NCBI GenBank assembly: GCA_003662485.1 | Contig: QMYD01000006.1 | Span: forward strand, 1-15,415 | Reading direction: 5' to 3' | DNA: 15,415 nucleotides | Origin: Candidatus Hecatellales archaeon | Lineage (GTDB): Archaea > Thermoproteota > Bathyarchaeia > Hecatellales > Hecatellaceae | Part shown: positions 8,701 to 14,111 of the stretch, one piece after another | Numbering within the stretch: the stretch's first letter is position 1 | Layout: each line of letters starts with the position of its first letter | Made by a program: the position numbers and the translations under genes | Notes under the pieces: model-generated | The model's database searches: none | Seen by the model: the letters and a program-made list of their open reading frames with translations, nothing else | What the model was told of the DNA's origin: nothing

Positions 8701-9374
8701 CACTTTCAAACCTCTCCCCGGGAAGCCACCAGATAACGTTAGCCGTTAGGGATTCAACGGGTAAAACAGCTGAAGACACTATAACGGTAACCGTTGAGAG
8801 GGTAGGTAAACCCGTCAAAACCCTAGTTTACGTTAAAGACTACGGGAAGGAGGGTGGAAGCCTATCTATACCCGTATGCGTGGAGGGGGCGGACAAGCTT
8901 GGAAACATGGATTTCTCCCTAACCTTTAACCCAGCCGTGTTGAAGGCTACTGGGTATAGGCCTGGCTCCCTAACCGCCAGCAGCCTCCTAGAGGCAAACA
9001 TCATAGGCAACACGGTTAAGGTTGCCTTCACCGACCCCAAGGGGATAAACGGTGATGGAACCCTCATCTACATCGACTTCCAAGTTGTGGGAAAACCGGG
9101 AGAAACCTGCGTTCTGACTCCTAACGTAACAGTGGCTAACGAGTTTAAGACTCATACGCCCCTAGCCATTTCAACCAAGCCTGGAACCTTCACCGTGAAG
9201 GGTCTCAAGGGCGACGCTAACGGGGACGGAAGAATAACAGCCGTAGACGCCCTAATGGCCTTAAAAATGGCGGTGAGCATTCTACCGCCGGATCCCGCCT
9301 GCGACATGAATGGGGATGGCAGGGTTACCTCGCTTGATGCCACCCTCATCAGGGAGGAGGCCCTCAAACTCTAA
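5790..9374 (+). CDS. Secreted zinc metalloprotease-like protein with cohesin and dockerin
   Basis: 1194 residues. Signal peptide (1 to about 28); unassigned N-terminal domain (to about 231); Thr-rich linker (233-250); Ig-like domain (252-357); a large catalytic-like region with HELGHTFGLYC (628-638) and a Met-turn-like YCFMG with Met695; two Ig/FN3/PKD-like domains (about 818-912 and 914-1005); cohesin (1009-1138); dockerin (1141-1194) with two complete calcium loops. HExxH supplies two zinc ligands and the general base. The third metzincin position of HExxHxxGxxH/D is Cys here, which is unusual. The last 185 residues closely match the end of the 2401 gene. There is no anchor; surface retention by docking is inferred. 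TTG start, set by GAGGGGT (5777-5783) and spaced four bases from the previous stop. Protease activity is inferred from motifs. Confidence 0.85.
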   Translation: MAERLTPILFLAVLLLSVFTLTSTASQAKTLAEEVKSLAPTPQEIEELDRQYVGGLNTKVVKWEFKELGGEDLPKNAAAGYLVSIKTVARLQGGEITAPTVSVYLIAFYLMEDSKAYLDEFKGRMAGVGKAELWSPQIREEVKDWGVKVREFQVGTGEVMVEGRSLYEISWLSPWFPHLYSVMFTPKRCLFTAILTVEARGPEGSLPLPEMAKQIAVRIWEKAQGFTCPSLKTATTTTTTTTATTTTTMLPPTLTVKASTTEAKYLAGSKITVKGSLSGKGNPPPNLIGATVKVKLVSPTGKTYHATGKTDQAGRFTITCKVPPAPEGEAGRWTIRVSAETSDGVKASTSLKVEVLPVELKLVSVHVVQVIDRFSCPPGDHKVPASTQTLLVAGRKIGVRVYVSCPSLEGVKDVTPPEVAVQLSITGPSALQQEKIVKVSGAIPSTADFVFTLNPGVYTFWVSVDPHGEYVKPGEKLKAAISNVKVAWIPKTLRVFFVAMDMPNPEKNPQLKRDFQAFCYRQFSFIRQVYPLPPSSLILKYAWAVPPLWVKASRFTLTLWLANKTMHELAEYKGKEPPKVDGKKLVRSIGVLPDRWWGKGEEGVTFCLAERLASLIKYKTPYKSIAAHELGHTFGLYCGPFLEQYQQLPEYGLPVEGLVLKEGKIYDLNSSEERVKAFPHPWAKGQPAAGIYCFMGLASSSNEVWASREAYNELLKRLLDPSTSRGLFVSGIIFKDGRVKLGDWYLVEGEPDPLLKEGGDYTIRCLSPSGETLYSASFGRKGEDTVFAFILPFPEAASKVTIERGGEILVEAEKSPNPPTIAIIHPEKGETLGETCRVEWEASDPDGDKLSYSLLYSNDNGETWTAVAVNLQEQAYTLNLSQLPGGSSCLLRVVATDGFNVGQALSSVFTVEDKPPAACIITPENGETYGEGEEIRLEGFGYDLEDGILEGSSLQWVSSLNGLPGTGSSLTLSNLSPGSHQITLAVRDSTGKTAEDTITVTVERVGKPVKTLVYVKDYGKEGGSLSIPVCVEGADKLGNMDFSLTFNPAVLKATGYRPGSLTASSLLEANIIGNTVKVAFTDPKGINGDGTLIYIDFQVVGKPGETCVLTPNVTVANEFKTHTPLAISTKPGTFTVKGLKGDANGDGRITAVDALMALKMAVSILPPDPACDMNGDGRVTSLDATLIREEALKL

Positions 9375-9404
9375 ATAGGTGGAAGGGGAGGTGAAAAGGG
9401 AAGG

Positions 9405-9527
9405 TTGATATTCTGGCGTAAGAAGAAGCCTAAAGACAGAGACGTATACTACGAGCCCAGTGTAGAAGAAGAGGAGGAAGAGGAAGACAGCAACAACGAT
9501 AATAACGGTGATGCAGACTTTGACTGA
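9405..9527 (+). CDS. Small acidic protein (40 residues), last gene of the operon
   Basis: A 40-residue frame starting at TTG 9405, ten bases after a near-perfect archaeal ribosome binding site GGAGGTGA (9387-9394), in the same short-gap style as the three genes before it. The N-terminus is basic (MIFWRKKKPKDRD), then YYEPSV, seven consecutive Glu, and an Asn/Asp tail SNNDNNGDADFD. The composition suggests a disordered, possibly calcium-binding or charge-bridging peptide. I recognise no family and see no signal peptide. It is real mainly on the strength of its ribosome binding site and position; low complexity makes homology hard to judge. Confidence 0.55.
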   Translation: MIFWRKKKPKDRDVYYEPSVEEEEEEEDSNNDNNGDADFD

Positions 9528-9550
9528 AAAGAAGACCAAAACACCCTGAA

Positions 9551-9564
9551 TTCTCTTTCTTTTT
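9551..9564 (+). terminator. T-rich terminator after the cohesin operon
   Basis: TTCTCTTTCTTTTT follows the stop of the acidic protein by 23 bases. Pyrimidine/T-rich tracts of this kind terminate archaeal transcription. It separates the surface-protein operon from the glycosyltransferase group. Confidence 0.4.
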
Positions 9565-9583
9565 GACTATTCTAAAAGAAAAA

Positions 9584-9658
9584 CCTATTTTGGGCTCTAT
9601 TCGCTCCCTAAAGCTTAAAACTTTATCTATTTCCTCCTAATTTCCTATTTTAGGCTCT
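9584..9658 (+). repeat. Two direct copies of a 15-base motif, 60 bases apart
   Basis: CCTATTTTGGGCTCT (9584-9598) recurs as CCTATTTTAGGCTCT (9644-9658), 14 of 15 identical and exactly 60 bases apart. Both lie in the AT-rich gap before the GT2 gene. They may be regulator binding sites or a small tandem duplication; nothing else in the gap resembles them. Confidence 0.45.
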
Positions 9659-9675
9659 GAACTGGGATAGTTTAG

Positions 9676-9683
9676 GCTAAAAG
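9676..9683 (+). promoter_or_regulatory. TATA-like box of the GT2 gene
   Basis: GCTAAAAG is centred 26 bases before TTG 9706, so the transcript could be leaderless. An alternative box, GCTTAAAACT (9613-9622), would give a leader of about 60 bases that includes the second 15-base repeat. Confidence 0.3.
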
Positions 9684-9705
9684 CTAAGTTTTAGGGGTGA
9701 AAGCC

Positions 9706-10545
9706 TTGACGTTTAACCCTCTCGTCTCAGTCAATATTCCAACTAGGAATGCGGAGCGAACCTTAGGCTTCTGCCTCGAAGCCTTAGCCAGGCAAACCTA
9801 CCCAAACCTTGAGGTCATCGTAGCAGATGGGCTCTCCACGGATGGGAGCAGACGCATAGCTGAAAAATACGGGGTCAGGCTTGTAACTTGCAGCGGCGGA
9901 TTGTTGGAGGCAAGGTTGAGAGCCTTCCAAGCCTCTAAGGGCGATTACATTATGCTGGTTGACGCCGACCAAGTGTTAAGAAGCGACACCGTGGAGAGAG
10001 CTGTAAGGATGGCTGAGGAGGGCTATGACATGCTGGTCCTCGAGGAGGAGAGCTGGCCCTATTGCAGAGGCTTCATCCCAGCCCTCTACAAGGCCTCAAA
10101 GGAGGTAATAAACCGGAGGCTTGGAGAGCCCTGGGCTCTTGAGCCTGGCAGAGGCTTCTTCGTCCCAAGATTCTTTAGGAGAAGCCTCCTCGAGAAGGCT
10201 TTCAACGCCATACCCCCAAGCCTAATCTCCAAGGTTATCCACTACGACCACGACAGTCTCTACTATGAATGCTGGAAGCGTTCCAAGCGGATAGGCGTAG
10301 TGCGGAAGGCTGTCTACCACATCGAGCCGGACTGGAGGAAGCTCTGGAAAACCAATGTCCGGTATGGTTCCTCCCTAAACGTTTTCTCCGGCTGCGAGCA
10401 GTATAGGAGCCTCCTCGCTAAGGGTGAGTCGAGAATATATTTTGGGAGGCCTCTCCACCTCGGCCTCCAAGCCCTACTCCTCACCTTAATCCTGAAAACC
10501 GTGCAGGGGATAGGCAGAATAATTTATCATCCAACCGTTAAATGA
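9706..10545 (+). CDS. Family 2 glycosyltransferase
   Basis: A 279-residue GT-A fold enzyme that transfers a sugar from a nucleotide- or lipid-linked donor. The N-terminus VSVNIPTRNAERTLGFCLEA and LEVIVADGLSTDGS are the standard GT2 donor-binding opening. The DxD metal site is VDADQV with Asp86 and Asp88. A weakly hydrophobic C-terminal segment (LGLQALLLTLILKTV) may attach it to the inner face of the membrane. I chose TTG 9706 because GGGGTGA (9694-9700) sits five bases before it; a GTG at 9697 would add three residues but overlaps that site. Two carbohydrate genes follow on the same strand, so a role in building a surface or N-linked glycan is inferred. Donor and acceptor cannot be told from sequence. 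Confidence 0.88.
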   Translation: MTFNPLVSVNIPTRNAERTLGFCLEALARQTYPNLEVIVADGLSTDGSRRIAEKYGVRLVTCSGGLLEARLRAFQASKGDYIMLVDADQVLRSDTVERAVRMAEEGYDMLVLEEESWPYCRGFIPALYKASKEVINRRLGEPWALEPGRGFFVPRFFRRSLLEKAFNAIPPSLISKVIHYDHDSLYYECWKRSKRIGVVRKAVYHIEPDWRKLWKTNVRYGSSLNVFSGCEQYRSLLAKGESRIYFGRPLHLGLQALLLTLILKTVQGIGRIIYHPTVK

Positions 10546-10648
10546 GGCTGGGTGAACTTCAAGACTTCAGGCTGAAAACCTCTCAAAGCCTGGGGGTTAA
10601 CCTTATTTTCCCCCTTAGGGGAGCGACTCTTCAAAAGGAGGCTTGGGC

Positions 10649-11554
10649 TTGACGGTTAGGCTGAGGAGGAGCCCTAGAAACCCCATCCTGAAGCCTACTG
10701 AGAACTGGTGGGAGAACAGGCTTGTCTGCAATCCTGGAGTAGTGAAGCTGGAGAATGAAATCCACCTAGTTTACACCGCCAAGGGTGAGGATGGAATTGC
10801 GAGGTTTGGCTATGCGAGGATTGAAGGCTTAGACAGGGTGGTGGAAAGGCTTCCCCACCCCATCTTCCAGCCTGAAGAATGGTTCGAAGTGGATGGAGTG
10901 GAGGATCCAAGGCTAACCCTCCTAGAAGGCCAACTCCACATGCTCTACGCTGGAAAGGAGAAGGACATGGCGAGAATTGCCATCTCCACTATCAGCCCCA
11001 GCGATTTTGCTGGGAAGCGTTGGACGTGGAGTAGACACCGCCTCCTCCTACCCATCCTCGTAGGGGTTCAAAACAGGAATGCAGCACTCTTCCCCAGGCG
11101 CATTAGGGGAAGACTGGCTCTCCTCCACAGGCCGATGTGGATGAGCGAAAACATTTGGCTCTCATACTCCTATGATGGAGTCCACTGGTATGACCACTAC
11201 GAGGTTTTGAAGCCTCGGCCAGGATACTGGGACGATGCAAAGGTTGGAGCGGCAGGCCCACCCATCGAGCTTGAAGACTCCTGGCTCCTCATCTACCATG
11301 GGGTGGAAGCGAAAACCTGGACCTACAGGCTTGGCTATGTTCTCCTAGACAAGGATAGGCCTGAAAGAGTGGTTTACCGGTGTGAGGAACCCATTCTCGA
11401 ACCTGAAAGAGAATATGAGCGTAAGGGTGTAGCTCCAAACGTGGTTTTCTCCTGTGGGCAGGCTGTGGTGAATGGTAGGCTTGCCATATACTATGGTGGG
11501 GGGGATAGGGTTATAGGGGTGGCTGAAGCCCCCCTAAGCGACTTTAAAACCTGA
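10649..11554 (+). CDS. GH130 family beta-mannoside phosphorylase-like enzyme
   Basis: 301 residues, about the usual size for family GH130, five-bladed propeller enzymes that phosphorolyse beta-mannosides to mannose 1-phosphate (some members are hydrolases). Signs are the opening RSPRNPILKPTE, NRLVCNPGV, the VEDPRLT motif whose Asp86 corresponds to the proposed catalytic acid, and later MLYAGKEK, LLIYHGVE and IYYGGGDRV blades. There is no signal peptide, so it acts inside the cell. GGAGG (10637-10641) is seven bases before TTG 10649 but only one before TTG 10643, so 10649 is preferred. Lying between two glycosyltransferases, it may recycle or make a mannosyl donor or oligosaccharide. Phosphorylase versus hydrolase is not decided. 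Confidence 0.85.
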   Translation: MTVRLRRSPRNPILKPTENWWENRLVCNPGVVKLENEIHLVYTAKGEDGIARFGYARIEGLDRVVERLPHPIFQPEEWFEVDGVEDPRLTLLEGQLHMLYAGKEKDMARIAISTISPSDFAGKRWTWSRHRLLLPILVGVQNRNAALFPRRIRGRLALLHRPMWMSENIWLSYSYDGVHWYDHYEVLKPRPGYWDDAKVGAAGPPIELEDSWLLIYHGVEAKTWTYRLGYVLLDKDRPERVVYRCEEPILEPEREYERKGVAPNVVFSCGQAVVNGRLAIYYGGGDRVIGVAEAPLSDFKT

Positions 11555-11556
11555 AA

Positions 11557-11567
11557 ACTTTATTATT
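11557..11567 (+). promoter_or_regulatory. TATA-like box of the GT4 gene
   Basis: ACTTTATTATT just after the GH130 stop could place a start site near 11588, giving a leader of about 39 bases with GGGGGTG (11611-11617) before TTG 11627. The gene could equally be co-transcribed with GH130. Confidence 0.3.
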
Positions 11568-11626
11568 CACGCTCTCTTATCATTTGTGGTGCCTACTTAT
11601 GGAAGCTGAAGGGGGTGTAGGCCTCC

Positions 11627-12763
11627 TTGGCTTCCGGCACCTCAAATTTTAACTTTGAAAGGCTGGCAGGCCATTTCACACCCCACCGTTCTCCCCTGAA
11701 GACTCCCCTTCATAGGGCTTTCAGAATTCTGTTTCCAGCCCTCTCTGGGAGGCGTGTGACTGGTGCTAGGTATGCTGAGGGCGTTATCCTTAGGGCTTTG
11801 AGACGCAGATATAAGGTGGAAACCCTCTACTTCGACTGTAGCCCCCTTTGTAGGGCTCCCCTCCCAAAGGAGCTCTCCTACCTGCTTTTCGCCTTCTACC
11901 CCTACCTGGTCAGGGAAGCCTACGACCTCGTCTTCACCAGCGACAGCTACGTTTACGCAGACCTCGTATACGTTCAACCCCCAGCTGGAAACGTAAGCCT
12001 ACCCGTTAAAGACAATATTTTCTTTGGTGAAAACCTCCTCGGCTCAGCCTTAAGGCTGCTTGAGTCGCCCCTAGACAGGATGGTAAGGCTTAACGCCTGC
12101 TTCATTGCCAACTCCAAGTACACGCAGGAGTTAATTAGAAGGTTTCTGGGGAAGCCTTCTGAGCTTCTTTACCCGCCAGTTCCTGTCCACCTCTACGAGG
12201 CTGGCTGCGAGTCTAGGGAGAACCTCGTAGTAACCATTGCAAGCCTCAATCCCAGGAAGAACCTTCAAATGCTCCCCGAAGTCTGCGAGAGGGTTCCTGA
12301 AGCCCACTTCATCCTGATAGGCTACCACCACCCCCAGTATGAGGGTCTCCTCAAGGATATTTTGAGGAGGCTTGCTGAGAGGGGGGTGAAGGACAGGTTC
12401 ACCTATATTCCCTCAGCCAGTGAGAGGGTGAAGAAGTTCGTTTTGGAGAAGGCTAAGGTTCTCTTCCACCCCACCATCTGCGAGCCCTTTGGCATCTCCA
12501 TCGTGGAGGGGATGGCTGCAGGCCTAATCCCCGTAGCCCACAATTCAGGAGGCCCAAGAGAGTTTGTCCCCGAAGAGTGGAGGTATGAGGAGGCTGAGGA
12601 GGCTGCGGAAAAAATTAGAAGAGCCCTCAAAGCCTGGAATCCTGGAAAGGCTGAGGAGATGAGGTGGAGAGCCCACTACTTCAGAGAGGAAAGGTTTGAG
12701 GCTGAAGTGCTAAACTTGGTGGAGGCCTTCCTCGAAAGGAAAACTTCAAACCCCATCAGTTAA
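11627..12763 (+). CDS. Family 4 glycosyltransferase, ALG11-like
   Basis: 378 residues with a GT-B fold. The C-terminal half has VVTIASLNPRKNL (start of the donor domain), FILIGYHHPQYEG and the retaining GT4 EX7E motif CEPFGISIVEG with Glu286 and Glu294, followed by AHNSGGPREFV. The N-terminal half, with NIFFGENLL and CFIANSKYTQELI, resembles eukaryotic ALG11 and archaeal relatives, which add alpha-1,2-mannose to lipid-linked oligosaccharide. That makes a mannosyltransferase in N-glycan assembly a reasonable but unproven guess. TTG start with GGGGGTG nine bases upstream. It is the last gene of the carbohydrate group. Confidence 0.88.
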   Translation: MASGTSNFNFERLAGHFTPHRSPLKTPLHRAFRILFPALSGRRVTGARYAEGVILRALRRRYKVETLYFDCSPLCRAPLPKELSYLLFAFYPYLVREAYDLVFTSDSYVYADLVYVQPPAGNVSLPVKDNIFFGENLLGSALRLLESPLDRMVRLNACFIANSKYTQELIRRFLGKPSELLYPPVPVHLYEAGCESRENLVVTIASLNPRKNLQMLPEVCERVPEAHFILIGYHHPQYEGLLKDILRRLAERGVKDRFTYIPSASERVKKFVLEKAKVLFHPTICEPFGISIVEGMAAGLIPVAHNSGGPREFVPEEWRYEEAEEAAEKIRRALKAWNPGKAEEMRWRAHYFREERFEAEVLNLVEAFLERKTSNPIS

Positions 12764-12799
12764 GCAATCCCAAGTCCTTCTTAAACGGATTCTGTCTGT

Positions 12800-12906
12800 T
12801 AACTTATTGTTTGGCATACGTCCAGCGGATATGCGAAGCCAGTAGGGGTTTGGGTGAGCTGCATACTCGCTGTGCACACCCCCGACATAATAGCTTATGC
12901 TATTTT
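12800..12906 (+). ncRNA. Possible small structured RNA with terminator-like hairpin
   Basis: The 150-base gap after the GT4 gene holds several short stems on a local GC-rich island: GCATA (12814-12818) with TATGC (12830-12834), extended by TCC/GGA; GGGTGAGC (12852-12859) with GCT (12869-12871) and CACCC (12877-12881); then AATAGC-TTAT-GCTATT (12889-12904) running into T's. A TATA-like AACTTATTG (12801-12809) precedes them. It does not fold as a tRNA and I recognise no known RNA family. It could also be an end of the adjacent AT-rich insert. Confidence 0.3.
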
Positions 12907-12908
12907 TA
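12889..12908. terminator. Hairpin with T-run near the edge of the AT-rich island
   Basis: AATAGC-TTAT-GCTATT is a perfect six-pair stem followed by TTTTAT. On the plus strand it would end a transcript from the 12.8 kb region. It also sits just past the end of the minus-strand operon (stop at 12914) and could serve that transcript. Confidence 0.4.
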
Positions 12909-12913
12909 TCTTC

Positions 12914-13105
12914 TCATCTTCTCTTACGTTTTGAATACCAGTTGATAAAAATTATCCAATACAGGAATAGTAATGTAATGATGCTAATCCAGTATGGTCT
13001 CTCAAAAACCGGTTTCGATAGCGTATTGAGATATGCTATCACACTTATTGTTACTATTACTGAGAGCATGATAACAACAATTTTTCGCAGCTTGTCTTTT
13101 TCCAT
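12914..13105 (-). CDS. Small two-helix membrane protein
   Basis: 63 residues: a short charged start (MEKDKLRK), one hydrophobic helix (about 9-26), a polar loop (NTLSKPVFERPY), a second helix (about 39-54) and a basic end (YSKRKRR). The positive-inside rule places both ends in the cytoplasm. No family is recognised. ATG start, with GAGGTAG ending five bases before it; that site overlaps the stop of the preceding 52-residue gene, so the two are translationally close. It is AT-rich, unlike the flanking genes, and forms the last gene of the methyltransferase operon. Confidence 0.6.
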   Translation of the reverse strand: MEKDKLRKIVVIMLSVIVTISVIAYLNTLSKPVFERPYWISIITLLFLYWIIFINWYSKRKRR

Positions 13106-13110
13106 TTTTG

Positions 13111-13269
13111 CTACCTCATTTCTGTTTTACTTTGATATAACTTGTATGCAGCCAATATGATAAGGAAAAGAATAGCCAATCCTGCAGAAATTTTTGGGTT
13201 AAGCATTGCTGAGAGCAACACGGAGAAAACTGCTAAAATGGCAACTATAGCCTCTGTTTTATTACTTAT
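13111..13269 (-). CDS. Tiny two-helix membrane protein with apparent ATA start
   Basis: A 52-residue frame between the methyltransferase and the 63-residue gene. It reads as a short polar start (SNKTEA), helix one (IVAILAVFSVLLSAML), a NPKIS turn, helix two (AGLAILFLIILAAYKLY) and a polar end QSKTEMR. A good ribosome binding site (AAGGAGG) lies just upstream. The only candidate at normal spacing is ATA at 13269-13267; ATG, GTG and TTG do not occur in frame until residues 17-22, inside the first helix. An in-frame TGA lies upstream. The stop TAG overlaps the next gene's ribosome binding site. Size and shape echo its neighbour, suggesting a paired small-membrane-protein module. Function unknown. 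Confidence 0.45.
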   Translation of the reverse strand: MSNKTEAIVAILAVFSVLLSAMLNPKISAGLAILFLIILAAYKLYQSKTEMR

Positions 13270-13314
13270 GTTTATTGCCTCCTTTCATATGTTTTGAATA
13301 TTGCAAATTATACT

Positions 13315-13890
13315 TTACCTTTCATTTTTTACCGTATAAATTGTGAAATGTTGTTCTGGTAAAAAGTTGAATTCCTTTTCCAGTAAATAACCAGCCTTTT
13401 CCATTTCTTGAATGATAGTTTCCTTAGGAACGTAGTGTCCAAATAGTCTACGGAAGGTGAGAATTTTACCTTTTTTATACTCAACGATAGCAATTCTTCC
13501 ATCAGGTTTTAAAAATCGTTTTAGACTCTTAAAATACTCTACTCGATTTGGTATGTGATGGGTGACATTGCGCATGAATATCAAATCTAAGCTTTTTTCA
13601 GGTAAATCTAATCTACCTCCTGATACAAGCGTTGGTATAACGTTATCCAGTCCTTTTTCTCTGGCACTATTCTTAACATACTCTAAAAATTCTGGTTTTG
13701 TGTCAACTGCATAAACCCTTCCTTCTTCTCCAACTATCTTGGCAAATCGCAGAGAAAAATAACCCCCTCCTGAACCAATATCTGCAATACTTTGACCGGG
13801 CCTTAATGCAATAGCTTCTATAATCTGGTCTGGTTTGTTTTTGGGGTTAGAAGCCTTTTTATTGAACATCTTAGCTTGAAAGTTTGCCAT
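13315..13890 (-). CDS. Class I SAM-dependent methyltransferase
   Basis: 191 residues with a Rossmann-like methyltransferase fold. Motif I is DIGSGGGYFS (37-46), the SAM-binding loop; VYAVDTKPEF gives the acidic residue after strand 2 that holds the SAM ribose; LDLIFMRNVTHHIPN is the motif IV/post-IV region, and RIAIVEYKKG is motif VI. It resembles the UbiE/arsenite-methyltransferase-like group, but the substrate cannot be read from sequence. ATG start; GTGAGG lies only two bases before it, and a TATA-like TTATAAG (13930-13924) would give a leader of about ten bases. Codon use is A/T-rich (many AAA, ATA, TTA), unlike the GC-rich flanks, suggesting transfer from elsewhere. Two small membrane-protein genes follow downstream on the same strand. 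Confidence 0.82.
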   Translation of the reverse strand: MANFQAKMFNKKASNPKNKPDQIIEAIALRPGQSIADIGSGGGYFSLRFAKIVGEEGRVYAVDTKPEFLEYVKNSAREKGLDNVIPTLVSGGRLDLPEKSLDLIFMRNVTHHIPNRVEYFKSLKRFLKPDGRIAIVEYKKGKILTFRRLFGHYVPKETIIQEMEKAGYLLEKEFNFLPEQHFTIYTVKNER

Positions 13891-14020
13891 TTCATTTCCT
13901 CACTTTCATAAAACTATTTATCCCTTATAAGACAAATATCTTTTGTTTTCAGGCGCCCGATTACCCAACGTTTTGGGATATGTAAAGTTTGCTGTGGTAA
14001 ATTTGGGCGGGTGGAGCAAG

Positions 14021-14028
14021 CTATATAT
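14021..14028 (+). promoter_or_regulatory. Promoter (TATA box) of the ferredoxin gene
   Basis: CTATATAT is a clear TATA box. Its expected start site, about 14050, lies after the GTG at 14040 and before the GTG at 14112. This supports the later start and leaves a leader of about 60 bases. Confidence 0.5.
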
Positions 14029-14086
14029 CCTCCTGCTAAGTGACCGAAGGTGGTAACGAGGATGCGAAGAGTCAGGCAGGTCGTAG

Positions 14087-14110
14087 TCTCCCCCTGCATA
14101 AGGGGGGAGA
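14087..14110 (+). promoter_or_regulatory. Leader hairpin covering the ferredoxin ribosome binding site
   Basis: TCTCCCCC (14087-14094) pairs perfectly with GGGGGAGA (14103-14110) around a loop of eight. The right arm holds the only purine-rich stretch before GTG 14112, so the hairpin would hide the ribosome binding site when folded. A regulatory role is inferred; no known riboswitch is recognised. Confidence 0.35.
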
Positions 14111-14111
14111 T

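Larger units (their letters stand above)
12885..13960. other. AT-rich genomic island
   Basis: Base composition drops sharply here: 13321-13380 has 16 G/C of 60, against 38 of 60 in 8281-8340. The island holds the methyltransferase and two tiny membrane proteins, all on the minus strand, using ATG/ATA starts where the flanks use TTG/GTG. No transposase, integrase or clear terminal inverted repeats are visible. The boundaries are approximate. Confidence 0.6.

Noticed and set aside
11600..11653. 17-codon frame ATG 11600 before the GT4 gene
   Set aside because: Overlaps the GT4 start out of frame and contains its ribosome binding site; more likely leader sequence than a peptide gene.
12814..12881. 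tRNA gene in the gap after GT4
   Set aside because: No cloverleaf, no T-loop GTTC-type motif and no acceptor stem pairing.
12897..13160. 87-residue plus-strand frame in the AT-rich island
   Set aside because: Shadow of the two minus-strand membrane-protein genes, which have ribosome binding sites and sensible topology.
12885..13960. Insertion sequence carrying the AT-rich block
   Set aside because: No transposase or integrase frame and no clear inverted terminal repeats or target duplication; only weak shared words on the flanks.
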